Shown: positions 10,603-24,164, numbered from the stretch's first letter. The stretch: 64,000 nt of DNA from Heterohyrax brucei (GCA_028571685.1 CM053156.1:87795049-87859048), one strand, 5' to 3'. Numbers and translations are program-made. The notes: generated from the sequence alone by a model not told the origin.

Positions 10603-12640
10603 TTTTAAGGAGCTGAAGTGTCAATGTATCAGGGACTCCAAAAGCAGCTCAATCCTCATCCTCGTTATATGGATGAAGAGACTGGAATGGGGAGAAAGAC
10701 GTGCCTTGGTTGGACCAGAAGTAGAGTCTGGGCTCGATATTCCAGTCAAGTATGTTCCCCGTGTCACCCCGTGTCACTTCTTATGGTGGTGTTAGGGCAT
10801 GCCTTGTAGAGCTTACACATAAGAGAACAGCTGTTGGATTAGTTGTGGTTCAATTTACCCTAAATCTCATCGGTTTTCACTTTATATTCCACCTCAAAGA
10901 GAAAGAACCAGGACATAAGAAAACAAGTTCCTGTGAAAGATGGTACTTGTTGCTCCACCAGCCTCAGGCTGGTGCTTGAACGTCTAGTAGACATTCAGGC
11001 AACATCCACAGATTGGAAAATCAGATCTTGCTGTGAGGTTAAATATATTCAAACTACCCCACAGCTAAAGGGAATGAAGAAGAATGAATACTGATGTCGG
11101 GACCGGGAGGTGTTCCAATTTGGTTGGGATGACTCAGTCATTGGTTTGCACCTTCTTCTTCAGGGAAAGTGAAGACTGGGGGGCGTCCGGGTCTGTTGGC
11201 TCTGGCTTGAGTGAGCAGCAAAGCTGTGGCTGACGTCAAAACTTTGCCCTTAAAGTCCAATCTTCTTTTGCCATGACCACCTGCTGCACCAGAAATTTTC
11301 CAGTATGTTCTACTGCCTTTACTAAGAGTAGAAAGCAGGATAATATGTCTTAGAAAGATTTCCCCATCAAGGTTTGAAATTATCAATAGTTTTCTGAGTG
11401 ACTAGAAATGACCCAGAAAATTAAATTATCCAGACTCTCCCAGTCCCCAGATGTTCCAGCTAAAGTTTGACTGTGTTTCTTTTGCAAAGAGAAAACTTCT
11501 AAGACATTTAAACTCAAAGAGGTATGAGCAGTGCCTATGTGGTCTCATAATTTAGGCACTTGAGTTGCTATTCCGTGGGCAGTTTGGCAGGGATCACAGG
11601 TGTAGACAAAGAAGCTGGTAATAGCAAAAAAGACATCACCAGAAAACCTTTGGAAGACAAACACTTCAAATCTTCAATTATAAGACAACCTGATGCAGAA
11701 AGTGAATAAATTAATTTAAAAACCTCCTGCACAAGGAAAATAATGGAAAAATACGTCAGAAGTAGTTATCCTTTTTGTGCTAAAAACAAGTGATTTGGAG
11801 AAAATAGCTGCATGGGGCTGAATGTGTTCATCTTATTATCTTTTTCTGGTTTTAGGCTCTTTGGGGAAAAACAGAGGAGAAGAAAAAGGAAGCTTCCATT
11901 GTTCCAACAAACACTTATTGGGTATTTAGTATGTTGCCAGGCACCCGGCTACACTTTCTGTGACTTTGTCTACTTTTAAAATTACTTTCAATCATATGAA
12001 AGAAACTTTTAAATGTCTCATTTCTGATTCCATTAGTGGTTCCGGAAAAATCATTTCTCCAAAGGCCTTCACTAAAATTGTTATAGTTCAACTTAGGGAT
12101 GCAGCTGGGAATATGATTTGGTGCTTTTCTCCCTGGGAACCTGACTTTGGGGGCGGTTGTTCATCACAGAATTTTGGGTCACCAATTAGCAAGGAGAGGC
12201 TCTGCTATTGGTAGAGTTCAGGAGTGTCACAGGTTGGGGTCCCCAGGAGATAGACTCTGAAATGGACTTCAGGGTCAAAAAGGTTTCTTAGGGAGTATAT
12301 CCTTGGACCCCACACCTAAGAAGGAGAGGGAACAGGAAGGGCAGATGGAGAAGCTCAGTTGGGTTGCAGACCAAGAGCAGCCAAGGTCAGTCCCATGGGA
12401 TGCTCGAGAGCCAGAATGAGTCTTCAGAGCTGACCGGGCCAGGACTTGATACCCCCTGTCCTCAGCCACTGAAAGTGGGCTGCCTGAGAAGAATGTAACC
12501 TCAGTGAGATAGCTCTCTACACCTGAAGAAATCCCTGAAGGGACACTGGAAGACTGTCTACCTGTGACTCTCCAGCAGCTGGGGCAACTACTGTTCACTA
12601 AGGGGAATCTGGAAGGCACATCGCAGCATCAACTACAATG
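10603..12640. other. Unique intergenic sequence with one small MIR/L2 fragment
   Basis: No gene was recognised. A short piece at about 11907-11955 (aacaaacacttattgggtatttag, then ttgccaggcaccc) matches the conserved 3' motif of L2/MIR. The rest shows nothing I can name. Confidence 0.4.
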
Positions 12641-12659
12641 AAGCTTCACTGCGGGCACT

Positions 12660-12905
12660 TCTAATCATCCATCATCCATCCATCATCCATCAATCCATCT
12701 GTTCATCCACTGATCCCTTCTTGATTTCTACCTCCCTTCCTTCCTTGCGTCCGTGCCAACATGCGTCCATCCCTCCACCCACTGGTGGACCCTTTCTTTC
12801 TTGCATCTGTCCGTTTGCCTGTCATCCACCCACTGGTCCTTCCTTCTTTGCCTCCCTGTCTCGCTGTTTCCTCCCTTCTGTCCGTCTATACACTCAACAA
12901 GTATT
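12660..12905. repeat. (ATCC)n / C-T-rich degenerate simple repeat
   Basis: Runs of catccatccatcatccat at about 12665-12710 are followed by a CT-rich stretch with recurrent ccttccttc and ccatccctcc. It ends near an L2/MIR-like motif at 12895-12940 (caacaagtatttatccagc, tctgccaggtgc). Confidence 0.75.
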
Positions 12906-12959
12906 TATCCAGCATCTGTCATCTGCCAGGTGCAGACTGGGGGAGAAGAGGCCACTAAA

Positions 12960-14920
12960 CCAAAGATTACAAACTTTTTCTTTACAGTTTTTTATTTAAA
13001 ATTAGATAAATGCCAAAAAGGAACTGTACCAGAGAGCTGAGAGAGGATAACTGGAGAGCTGAACACAACATGGGGGCTCTGCGTGAGCACTAAAGGGGGA
13101 ATAGAATCTAGGAAGGAGGTTCTTCTGGGCCTGGAAAGATAAAAGTTAGCTTTAAATTTAAATGTCACTCTTGCTTGCAAGGTTTGTATTATTCTTAAAA
13201 ATGAGGAGAACCTAGGATTGGAATGGCTTATTCAGCATGCCTCAAGAGGCAGCCATTTGGAGCAGTAGAGGACTCCAAGGGGCCCATTTGGGCTTTTGTT
13301 CCAACATTCCATCTAACCTGGCCATTGTAATTTTCACAATAGCTCATCTGAATGGAATAATCTGCATAAAATCCACCACTTTACAGAGGCAGCCAACCAC
13401 TGGCTTTGAAAAGCTGCAGCCCACAAACACTAATAAACCAACGGACAGCTTGAACCACCTGGAGATTTTTCCCTTCATCTGGATGAAAAGAAAGAAGTCT
13501 CTGTAACATCCAGAAGATTCCCAAAGCCTGTTGTCCAGGATCCTGCCTTATGACTGGAGTGAGAACTTTCTCCTCTGACTCACTTAGGAACACTATTTCA
13601 GTGAATTGGGTTCTCATAAAATTCAAGAGCCTTAGAGTCATCTCGGAAATCTCTCTCTCTCTCTGTCTCTTTAGAGAGAATGGTGGAGAAGTGTCTGAGA
13701 AATACCCTGTCCTTTTGGCTTGAGGGAGTCCAGGCTGTGGTGACCTGTGATCTTGCTCGGGCTCATTCACACAGGACCCTCACCCACCCGGCATGGCCCT
13801 CCCAGTCCTTCAACAGGGATGCAAGCTTGGAAAAGCTTATGCTTTTCAATCAGTAGCTGAGCTTACCCCCATAGAGCTCATCCAATTAAGAATCCAATTC
13901 CCGGGTCAGCGCACAGGAGGTATCTTTTATTTGGTACTTACAAAAACGGCCCACATCCGGCCAGGAGCATGGAGGGAAAAAGCACTTCAGAATGTGCTGT
14001 TTTCAAAGCCTCAGGAGAGAACACTTAGGGCTCAGAGCCTGGGAACAGAAGGTACATATTGGTCTTTAATTAAGGACACTGTTGAGAACACAAGGAACAT
14101 TTAACATCTTAAACCACTGGTGGCGGAAAGGCAGCATGAAGCCTGCGGGTAGCAAGGATGGACTTGTTGTCCCAGCTGTCCTAGTCCCTGCCCTGACCCA
14201 CGTGGCCGACCCAAAGCTCAACGCTTCCCAGCAGGAGGGATTATAATTGATCGTTGATGCTCTGCGCCATGAAGTCTCCATTTTCACAAGTGGCAAAGAA
14301 AGTAGAGAGGCGCCCCCCTCTGGTGGGATCCATCTGCCATAATGGACACACACAGCTGGACCGGTCCTCCCATGGATGGGAGAAACCTGTAGACACGGCT
14401 GCCCTCGAGGTCCAAAGGAGGATCAGAATCTTGCATATATTTCATCACTGTTTCCTCTGGGGGAGAAGGAGCTGGTGGAGGGGGGAGGAAAAAAGCAAAA
14501 CAAAACAAAACACCAATTGCTCTTTGATTTTATAACCAGATTTCTAGAAATTACTGACAGATGGAATGAAACAGCATGCTCTGGAGCAGCAGGGAACTTA
14601 AAGGTGGAAATGTAATTGACTTTTGCCCTAAACCTAGGAGCCAAGGGGGCAGGGCAGCTATATTACCCGTCGTCACCACATCCCGCTCCTTGGTGGGTTC
14701 ACATAGGCAGCAGGAAGCGTGTAGCTTTCAATTACATACATCTGAATTTCAAATGGTTGCCTAGTACAGCAGAGGGGAGAGAGATGTGGATTGGAAGGGT
14801 GCAGCTGCGTGCATATATGCTGAAGCAGAACCATACCGAGCAATAAAATGATACAGTTAGACAGTCTGGGGAGAGGCGGTGTGGATGTGCAAAGCTCCAG
14901 GCTGCAGGAATGCACTGCTG
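12960..14920. other. Unique intergenic sequence, no feature recognised
   Basis: Several short open frames on both strands lack any family resemblance and are not supported as genes. A short (CT)n run lies at about 13652-13672. Confidence 0.4.
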
Positions 14921-14923
14921 TAG

Positions 14924-15310
14924 TCATCTAGTGTGCTGCGGTAACAGAAATACCACAAGCAGATGACTTTAACAGAGAAATTTATTCTCTCACAGTCTAG
15001 GAGGCTTGAAGTCTGAAGTCAAGCTCCACGGCAAAGCCTTCTTTCTCTGTTGGCTCTGGAGGAAGGGCCTTGTCCTCAATCTTCCCCTGGTATAGGACCT
15101 GCTCGGTTCCAGGACCCTGGGTCCAAAGGACACTTTCTTCTTCCGATTTCTTGATGGTATGAGGTACTCCTGTCTCTCTCCTTGCTTCTCTCTTTTACAT
15201 CTCAAAAGAGATTGGCTGAGGACCAACCTAAACCTGTAGATTGAGTTCTGTGTCATTAACTGCCTCTAATTCCACCTCATTAATACAGCAGTAGAGGTTA
15301 CAGAACAGGA
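14924..15310 (-). mobile_element. MLT1-type LTR, inverted
   Basis: The same landmarks as the LTR at 7122 occur: taacagaaataccacaag, then gagaaatttattctctcac, agtctaggaggcttgaagtc, and an atctcaaaagagattggctg block near the far side. It may extend to about 15420 in more degraded form. Confidence 0.7.
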
Positions 15311-15429
15311 AAATCACGTTAGATGACAAAATACTGAGAATCACCCAGTACCAGAATCTCTGCTTCTCTTCAGGGGGACCCAACTTGGCCTATAATAGCC
15401 CACTTTTTGCCCCCCATTCATGTCTTTGC

Positions 15430-16825
15430 CACATGTAAAACGTATTCACTGATATCACTGCAAAACTCTTAGATCAACTCCAAGTCCAAAATACAAAAAT
15501 TATCCTTCATCTGTGAAAAGTAGAGTACAAGTAATCTGCCTCCAGAGAGCAGTGGCACGGCAGGCACAAGCTGGAGACTCCCATTGCAAGTGAGAGAAGC
15601 CGAGAGGAGAGGAAGGATTACCCATCAAGTAAGCGGTCAAAACACATGACTTTAGCCCTCAAGACTTGAAAAACAGTCCTCTGTTCTCTGAAATCATTGT
15701 CCGATGGCCCTGTCTTCAGACTCTGGGTGTTGGCCACACTCTGTGGATTCCCCTGAACTTCAGCTCTGCTTTGTTGGTTTTCGGTGGCCTCACCCTCCTA
15801 GTCGATCTGAGGGGCAGCTCCGTTTTTTGAGGCAGAGGCAGCTCTGCTCCTGTGTTCCCTGTCTCTTTAGCTTCTGCTTCCCAGTTCCTTCCCCTCTCAG
15901 ACTTGCTAAGGCAAGTGTTCCAAGCTCTGTGGCACCATCAGTAAGTGTCCAGAGGCACCCCACTCTGCCAGGAAGCCTCCTACCACAGACGTTCCATTCT
16001 TTTGCCTCTGTGGGTTCGCTCCAGCCATGTCTCACACTGTTCTCCTGGTTCTGCTGCGGCAGGTTCTTGGGACTTGAGATAGCACCCTAACTGCCATCTT
16101 GCCCGCTCCTCTTATGAGGTTCATCTTCACAGCCTGTAAGGAAGAGCCCTGCTCTCTGACCTGCTGATCTTGGGCTCGCCAGCCCCCACAACTACTTGAA
16201 TCAGGAGAGCCCTCTATCCTGACCCGTGGGCTTGGTATGTTCTAGCTTCCACCACCACGTGAGCCGTTTCCTTGATAGAAATCTCTGTACATATATTCCC
16301 ACTCTCTGCTGGTTTTGCTTCTTTAGAGAACCCAACCAAAGATACCCACAGTGGCAGTTTAGTATTGCTGTGCTTGTGCTTACTATTTGCTTTCCTGAAA
16401 AAGCCACAGGAATGTGAATTAGACGGGTGCAGGGAATGAAAATTAGGTGGGTGCAGCTCTGTGCTGATAGAGTTGAGATCTGCCTTCAACGTACAGTGAC
16501 TCTGACTGCCTTCCACCATTTTTCTACCCTGGAAGGCAAAAGAGACCAAAGGTAGCGTGTGTCTTCTTTAAGTGCTGTGTGATTTGTTCACCAGAGGTAG
16601 AGATCAGATGCGGGGGGGGGGGGTGCCCAGAAAGACCTTTTCTATTAAATATGGGTTCCTGGGATCCAGTGCTGGAAGGCCTTCTTCTGTGGAGCTTTCA
16701 GTGTTTTCCTCTGATGTTCAAATGACAAGACTTTTAGGGTAGAGTTGATTATGAGAAAAAGTAAAGATCGGAGGTTTTTATTTTATTTTTTAAATAAGAA
16801 AATCTTTTAGTTTCTTGGAGAAGAA
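15430..16825. other. Unique intergenic sequence
   Basis: No gene or known repeat recognised. A 12-base G run occurs at about 16613-16624. Confidence 0.4.
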
Positions 16826-16830
16826 AAATC

Positions 16831-16945
16831 AAAACCCAAACCAGTCATCCATTGAGTCTGTTCTAACTCAGAGTGAGTCCTTGTGTTTCAGAGTAGAACT
16901 GCATTTTGCAAGGTTTCCAATGGCTGCCCACTTTTGGAAGTAAAC
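16831..16945 (-). mobile_element. AfroSINE variant, inverted and truncated
   Basis: On the + strand, aaacccaaaccagtcatcc then cattgagtctgttctaactc and cagagtagaactgc match the reversed 3' part of the AfroSINE variant with the 'tttcagagtagaactg' block. It is truncated near a cttttggaag remnant and directly abuts a + strand AfroSINE. Confidence 0.7.
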
Positions 16946-16950
16946 AGCCC

Positions 16951-17108
16951 AGCCCTGGGGCGCAGTGGTTAAGAGCTCAGGAGGCCAACCAAAATATCAG
17001 CGGTTTGAATCTATCAGCCGCTCCTTAGACACCCTGTCCTCTAGGGTGGCTGTAAGTCAGAATCTACTCAGTAACAATGGGTTTGGTTTGGTTTGGTTTT
17101 GGTTTTCT
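16951..17108 (+). mobile_element. AfroSINE, short (45-base-deleted) form
   Basis: It begins agccctggggcgcagtggt (A-box side) and contains cagcggtttgaatc (B-box) and ctgtaagtcagaatctactc. It ends in a (ggttt)n tail. It lacks the internal block of the long form and has a further small internal loss. Confidence 0.85.
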
Positions 17109-17387
17109 TCTGTCCCAAACTTACCTGGGATTGTGTATGTATGGAGTATGTAGGTCTGGCCCATTGTGGGTGTGGGAGACACAGAGATTTAGACTGATGT
17201 ATCCGTGCATTGAGGAAGTGTTATCTCCAGTCCCAGCACTGACTGGTGATGGCCACAAAGTAAGATTTGTCAAATTGCATTGTGTCAAATGGAATTCCCA
17301 TTTACTCATTCAGCAAGCCTTTTCAGAGGGCCTGAAAGGAGACACATAGATACAACAAGGAACTGAATCAGTCCAACATCTGGCTAA

Positions 17388-17515
17388 GTGCACAAGATTG
17401 AACCAAGACAGACTTGGGTTTGAGTTCTAGCTGTGCTCTGAATTTCTGTCTGGTTTCCTTGTACCTCAGTTTTCCCTTCTGTAAAGTGTGGACAGTGAGA
17501 ACCACCTCTTTATAT
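17388..17515 (+). mobile_element. MIR SINE fragment
   Basis: The conserved core is visible: cagacttgggtttgagttct, then gtacctcagttttcccttct, gtaaagtgtggacagtgag. This matches MIR in + orientation. Confidence 0.75.
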
Positions 17516-17549
17516 TAAATGCAATACTAATGACTAGTCTTTAGTTGGA

Positions 17550-17712
17550 AACTCTCTGCACGTAATGGTTAAGAGCTACAGCTGCTAACCAAAGGTTGGC
17601 ATTTTGAAGCTACAAGGCTTTCCTTGGAACCCCTATGGGGCAAGTCTGCTCTGTTCTATAGGGTTGCTATAAGTTGGAGTCAACTTGACAGCAGCCAGTT
17701 GTTTTTTTATTT
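17550..17712 (+). mobile_element. AfroSINE, short form
   Basis: It contains taatggttaagagctac (A-box region), gcatttttgaagc-like B-box remnants, cccctatggggcaagtctg and ctataagttggagtcaactt. The tail is T-rich. The internal 45-base block is absent. Confidence 0.85.
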
Positions 17713-18294
17713 TATTTGCTTAGTCTTAGTAATGTTCCAGAGTGCTTTATTTACATGGACAGAGTCATCAGATCTGGTCTCAGAACTCCTTGACACCCTG
17801 AAAAATGATTGAGAATCCAAAAACTTCTGTTACAAATTTCCCATTACAAAATAATGATTGATATTTGTCATATTATAAGTTGAAACTGAGCTACGTACAA
17901 TTTTTAAATTATTAATTCATCTACAAACATTGGTAGACCCATGACAGGGCCACGGTGGCACAGGGACGGCTACCTGTGAAGTGAGTGATGGAAATTCATG
18001 AGCAGTTACATGTTGACATAAATATCTTTTATGGAACATGGTGCCAGTTTGCAAAACAAAACCATCAGTGAGAAGAGTGGCACTGTTTCCTGGTCCCGCA
18101 CATGTGTCTTAACGTTTCGGCCGTGTCATACTTCATGTAGCTTCTGGACAAACCAACCCATGGTTCTCTGGAAAGAGGACAACGAGAGTCAGGAAGCTCA
18201 ATAACAGCTTCATGTTATTGTGAAAATAGTGTTGCAGACCCCCTGAGAGAGAATTTGGAAGTCTGGGAGACCCTGCACCACACTTGAATCACCT

Positions 18295-18440
18295 CATCTC
18301 CAGACTAAGTGCAGTTTTCATTCCCATTTTATAGATGAGGCAACTGGGTACAGAAAGATAAGGGAACACGCCCAAAGCCGCACAGTTTGAAGCACTAGAG
18401 CCAGCATTTAAACGCAGAGCATCTGGGATGGTCTGCCTTC
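18295..18440 (-). mobile_element. MIR-family SINE fragment, inverted
   Basis: The reversed MIR signature is present: cccattttatagatgaggca, actgggtacagaaag, cacgcccaaagccgcacag. Confidence 0.7.
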
Positions 18441-18444
18441 TTCC

Positions 18445-19945
18445 TACCACCCAGTCTTGTGTAGAGACCCTAGGACAGGGCCAGTCACAGGAAGCTCTTG
18501 GGATACGTGGACAGCTGGGACATCCATGGTGGGCATGAATCTACCCCGTCCTCTCAAGTCAGCTCTCATCCCATCCAGGACACTAGAAAGCCCTCTGGGA
18601 TGGAAACAGGAGAGTCTGGAAAACAGTAATTAAGATTTTGAGAATTTCTTTACCCATCTCAATCCTCATTCTAGAGCTCATCCAGGGACTGGAAGAGTCA
18701 TTGTCGCCTCATGTGAGGGGCTTTAGAAATTCTCTAGCAACAGGGCAGCACCCTTCCCCACCTTGGTGGCAGGGCCAATCTTCCCTGCGCAGGCAACGAC
18801 ACATGCTCTCTCACCTCTACCTCCTGGAGCAGAAGGTGGGTATTTGATTCAATTAACCCAGGCCTGGGGCACCTTCTGAAGCCAAGCAAAAAGCAAAGAG
18901 ACATTTCTCACTCCAGTTTTTTTTTCCTAACCACACAAACCATTGGCTGGAGCACTCCACCAACCTTGCGACTCGCTCATTCCCTCCCAGTGGTTACAAA
19001 GCAAAAGAGAAGAGGAAAAAACACCACATTAGAATTCATGGGAAGAAATGAGACTGTTTTCGAGATACCAGCAACTAGATTTCTTTGTTTTATTAGCATA
19101 AGTGAATTATTAATGCAGCAAAGAAAAAGCATAGATCTTTGTCATATAAAAAATCATCGCTACCACAAGGGAACTTCACCAGCCAGGCTGATAATAGGAT
19201 CTCGCTTACATTTGCATAATGGGTGGCAGTTACAAGGCCCTGGCCTACACCCCATGGATTTAACTTCAGTAGCTGCGTGGAGGGGAGTGTGCCCCGAGTG
19301 AGGCTAGCAGGCCGACTCAGGGCTTCTACTGCGTTACCGTCCGGCCCCGGGTCAGGAAACGCAGTCCTCCAGACTCAGTCAGCGGCACCTTGGGAAAATA
19401 GCATTAATATTTAACTCTCTTTTTCTTAACTGCATCCCAAATTCAGTCAAACTTTTCCAAAGCTGCCTTGGAGAATCAGGACACCGACTCTGGTCTGGCT
19501 TGGAAGAATGATCTGGTGGGAATTTTGGTTGAGCCCTTTTAGCTATTTGTCAGGGTGACCCACTCATACTGGCTTGCTGGCAATTTTCCCAGTTTTAGCA
19601 CTGGAAGCCCGGCACCCCAGAATTCCCCACAGTCCTGGGCAAACCACGAAGGTGGGTCACCCTACAGTTGACCATCCCTGGTGACATGACACCCTTGGAA
19701 CCTGTAGTCACTGTTCTCCTTTCCTTCATCCCTGTGGGGTGGTGGTGCTCTTGGCTGCTGCTGGCCTTGGAGATTAGTGTGTCACACATACACTTGGTGT
19801 CACTGGATGGGACAAGACTTGGAGCCTAAACCCCGGGGCCCCCACCTGTCCACACCCCTCCACATCTGTAAGTGTGTTTCTCCCCATGTATCATGCAGTG
19901 AAGGCATGCATCATGCCCAGCATCGAAATCCCTTCATCCCCAGGG
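18445..19945. other. Unique intergenic sequence
   Basis: No gene or repeat recognised. Confidence 0.35.
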
Positions 19946-19948
19946 GAT

Positions 19949-20025
19949 TGCCGGGAGACTCCCTTAGTGTGGCTGCGGGGAGATTCCCTTAGTGTGGCTG
20001 CGGGGGACTCCCTTAGTGTGACCAT
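19949..20025. repeat. About 25-base tandem repeat, three copies
   Basis: Units sharing cccttagtgtggctgcggg follow one another at about 19949-20000, and a third ends cttagtgtgaccattg. Spacing is about 25-27 bases with one or two differences per unit. Confidence 0.8.
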
Positions 20026-20454
20026 TGTCTGTCACTTCAGGCCCAGAGGATACTCTGGGTTCCCATCCCGTCTTACCATACCCAGTCTGTGGCTTGTGAG
20101 TGTGTCCATCCAGGAGTCTGAGTCTCTCAGGAGACCACTAGCATCCACTCAGGGTACAGCAATGGGGTCCTGTGAGCAGGGCCCTGGGACTAGCTGTGGC
20201 ATCCCCACCCACAGGCTTTGCAGCGAGACCACGGAGGCTTCTCTGCTTTCTTGCCTCCCACTGGGCTGGCCTGCACTCTGAATCCAGTTCCACAGCATTG
20301 TCAGTTGGGTGGGTGAATCAGTGTACCTCTGAGAAATCCCTTCTCCACTGCAGCTAGCTGGAGTCAGCGTCTGATGTTGTGGCAACTTAGACCCACGCCT
20401 GGTAGCTTTACAACGATGTTACCCTTCTCTGACGAGCTTTATCTGTCAATTTAT

Positions 20455-20575
20455 GCATCTATTCATCCATCCCCTTACTGACCCACCAACCCACCGACCC
20501 ATCCACCCAGCCAGCCAGCGAGCCAGCCACAGACATCCATTCAGCCATCCGTCTATCCATTCCCTTTTATGTCCC
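20455..20575. repeat. CCATC/CCAGC-rich simple repeat
   Basis: Repeats of catccatcc, gacccaccaacccacc and cagccagccagcgagcc form a degenerate four-base periodic tract. Confidence 0.75.
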
Positions 20576-20734
20576 TACTTCACTCCTTTTCCCTCTGCTT
20601 TCCACTGACAACCATACAGGCTCCTTGTCAGTGGTTACAGCACATTGTGTTACCAACCTCACTATCCTTACCCATGTGGTTTCACCGTCGGTAACGTGGA
20701 CTCTCTGCGCCGGAAGTTCTCATCCACGATTCAC

Positions 20735-21290
20735 AGTCCCGTTCTCTGTAATGTCAGCCATAATTTATTATGATCCACACAGTGGAAGCCTCTGCACAGT
20801 CAGTGAAACACAGGTAAAGATCTTTCTGGTGTTCTCTGCTTTCAGCTCCATCTGAAATCAGCAGTGATGTCCCTGGTTCCATGTCGTCTTTGAATCCAAC
20901 TTGACTTTCTGGCAGTTGCTCATCAATATAGTGTCGCAGTCACTTGTGAGTGAGCGTGAGCAGCATTTTACTTGCATGTCATGTTGAAGATATTGTTTAG
21001 TAATTTCTGCTTTCGGTTGGATAACGTGTCTTTGGAATGGGCACAAATACGGCTCTCTTCCAGCCAGGTCGCTGTCCTCCAAATGTCTTGGCATAGACGA
21101 GCGAGCACGTCCAGTGCCGCATGTTGACATATCTCAGTTGACATTCCACCAATTCCTGGAGCCTTGTTTTCTGTCAGTGCCTTCAGTGCAGCTTCAACTC
21201 CTTCCTTCAGCGCCATCAGTTGCGGATCACACGCCACCTCTTCAAACGGCTGAACATTGACCAGTTCTTTCTAATATAATGAATGGCAGC
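20735..21290 (-). mobile_element. RTE LINE internal fragment (reverse transcriptase part)
   Basis: Minus-strand reading from 21237 downward gives an RTE reverse-transcriptase stretch that includes ALTENKAPGIGG. The same region on the + strand reads ttatgatccacacagtgga and cttggcatagacgagcgagc, as in the RTE at 7451. It is truncated at both ends and carries frameshifts. Confidence 0.8.
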
Positions 21291-21869
21291 AAAACGTTCT
21301 TTATCAAATGAGCTAGATTATTGCTTCATTTATAGATGACTTCATGGCTTCAAAGCTGTTTGTGAGCGGTAGATTCGACGGTTCCTTCAGTCTCGCTGGA
21401 TCCAGTAAGGCTAGTTCCCATTAAAAATTTGAAGTTCTGTTCCAAATTTTCTCCTCCTTTTGATCAAGATTCAGCTAGTAGCTCCTTGATCAAGATGGTC
21501 AGTAATAGCACGGGCACAGTCGCTTTCTTCTGATCTCTAACAGAGTTACTTTAGAGTAGTAGTTTACGGAGGCAGTTAAACCTGCACTTCATTTCCTTCT
21601 CTGATTCCTGTTTCTCCTTTTTCCTCTGCTATTCTAGGAGAATTGAGATACCCAGTTTCTTAGTGGCTGTTCACATGCTTTTAGGACCCCAGGTGTCACT
21701 CACTGAACTAGGAAATAGAACAGAAACTCTAGGCCAATTGACTGGATAGACCAATGAAACCATGACCCTAAGCTTTCAAACTAAGAAAACTAATCCCGTG
21801 AAGTGTTTAGTTGTACCTAAATGGTATCAACAGGTGCAGCCTTTTTCTTTTGGGGGTGGGGAGACTTTG

Positions 21870-23432
21870 TAAAACTATAGAAAATACTTTATTTGCCACC
21901 TACCCTTTTTTCCTGGTGTATAACTTAGTGGCAACAGCCGCATTCACCTGGTTGTGTAACCAGTGTTCTAGCTAGTGAAAATTTTCCCATCACCATAGAC
22001 AAAAATTCACTACTTCTCAGAGAGTGATTTTCCCTCCCTCCATGCCCCAAATCATTGGTAACCGTTGGTCTCTATATTGTTATCCACTCTTCTCGTTTCG
22101 TATAAGTGAAACGATACAACATTTGTTATTCTGTGATTGACTTATTTGGCTTAGCACAACATCTTTGAGGTTCATCCATGTTGTAGCATATATCTAGACT
22201 TCGTTTTCCTTTAAGGTCGAGTGGTATCACATTAGGAAACCCTGGTGGCATAGCGGTTAAGTGCTACAGCTGCTCTCCAAAAGGTCAGCAGTTCAAATCT
22301 GCCAGGTGCTCCTTGGAAACTCTATGGGGCAGTTCTACTCTGTCTATAAGTTCACTATGAGGTACTCCATTGCATGTATGGGCCACATTCTACTTACTTT
22401 TCTTCTCCTGAAGTGCACCTGTACTGTGCCCCCTTTCTGCTATAGTGAATGGTGCTGCAGTGGACATCGGTGGACATACGTCTGTTTGTGTCCTTGCTGT
22501 TAGTTCCCTAGGGTATATTCCCAGGAACAGGATTTCTGGATCCGATGGTAGCTCTATTTCTACATTTTTCGAGAAATTACCACAGTGCTTCACACAGTGG
22601 GTAAGCATTCTGATACCCTCACATCCTCACCAGTGTTTGTTATTTTCTGTTTCTTAATCATGGCCCTTCTTGAAGGAGTAAGGTGGCATCTCACTGTAGT
22701 TTTGATTTTTACCTCTCTGATGGCCAAAGAAGGTAAACATCTTTTCATGTATCTATTGGCTGCTTGAATGTCCTTTTTGGAAGCCTGTCCATCTCCTTTG
22801 CCCATTTTTGGATTGGGTTATTTGTCTTTTTGTTGTTAAGTTATAGAAATTTTGTACGTATTTCAGACACTAAACTCTTACCAGAGACATAGTTCCCAAA
22901 GATTTTTTTCTCCCAGTCTCTCTTGATAAAGTATTTTGATGAACGTCAGTATTTCATTTTCATTAGATCCAAATGATCTGCATTGTTTCCTTCTGCTCAT
23001 CATTTGTTGCCCTTGGTTATCTGTCATAAAAGAGAACTAGGGTTCCAGAGGTTCACTCCCATGTTTTCTTCTCAGAACTTTATTGTTTTAGCTGTAACAG
23101 TTAAGTTCTTGACCCATTTTGAAGTAGTTTTGTACATAGTCTGAGGTATGAATCCTGCTTTAGTTTTTCTCCTGGTGGAAATCTGAGTTTGCCAGCACCG
23201 CTTCTTGAAGAGATTATTCTTTCCCTCTTTAAATCGGTTTAGCATGCTTGTCAATGATCAATTGTCCATAGATGTAGGAAACTATTTCCAGACTGTCTTC
23301 CATTGGTCTATATGTCTATCTTTAAACGAGTGCCAGCCTGTTTTGACTGCTGAAGCACTGCAGTGTGTTTTGCATTTGGGAAGTATGAAGCCTCCCCTTT
23401 TGTTCTTATTCTTCTCAGAGGATTCTCTTTAA
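21870..23432 (-). mobile_element. L1 LINE 3' region, inverted
   Basis: The + strand carries reversed L1 text: gcttagcacaacatc, ggttcatccatgttgtagca, cttttcatgtatctattggc, ctttgcccatttttggattg, ccattggtctatatgtctat. The 3' end lies at the left. It is split by an AfroSINE at 22234-22362 and has many stops. Confidence 0.82.
22234..22362 (+). mobile_element. AfroSINE, short form, inserted in L1
   Basis: It begins aggaaaccctggtggcatag and has a clean B-box (cagttcaaatctgcc) leading straight into ctccttggaaactctatggg. The internal block of about 45 bases is therefore missing. The 3' tail is truncated after ttcactatgagg. Confidence 0.9.
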
Positions 23433-24164
23433 AAGAAGCCACAGGCAGCATCGCAAGAGTTAGTAAGTGGTCAAGCCCAGTTTGGCCATAGCGTCTTTAA
23501 CTGTCATTAGGTACCATTGACGCAAACGGTGAGTGGGAACATGGTGGCCACAGCACTAAAGAATGTGCCTTATTTTTTTATTTGACTTTGGAAAAATTTG
23601 TTTTGTGAAAGAGCTTGTGGAGGTCTATAATTATGGGTGTCATAGAAACATGCTTCTCTGAAGAAACTAGAAGTTTAGGGCCAAACTAGACCCAAGGCAA
23701 GGGTCATGGAAGCCCATTCTGTTTGTAAGGCCCTGCCCCACCCGAGGTAGCTGCCTCGCTTCAGAAGCAGTAAATCCTCTTCTTCCTGTGCAATTTTGGG
23801 AAGATCAGGAAGGTTCTACAGAGGGGGATTTAGTAGTCAAAGTTGATAGAAAAAGAAAATAAATGAATAAAAGGAAATAATCACTGTCTTCTAGGAGACA
23901 GCATGAAAAATATGAGCATAATCCTGATTTCATAATAATTCAAACCAGATGGTGAAAACTTCATAGACAACTAACTGCACACCAATTGCTCTGATCACCA
24001 GCCAATGATGGCGCAGATGGCATGAACAGAGGCTGAGCCACTGGTAAAATGGGCCCATGCCAAGGCACTTGGCATCAGAGGGGAGAGAACTGAGGCCACA
24101 AACAGCTCCACAGTATGCAGAGGTGCGGTCCAATCCTGTCTTCTGAGGGATCAGGGGGTGGTGT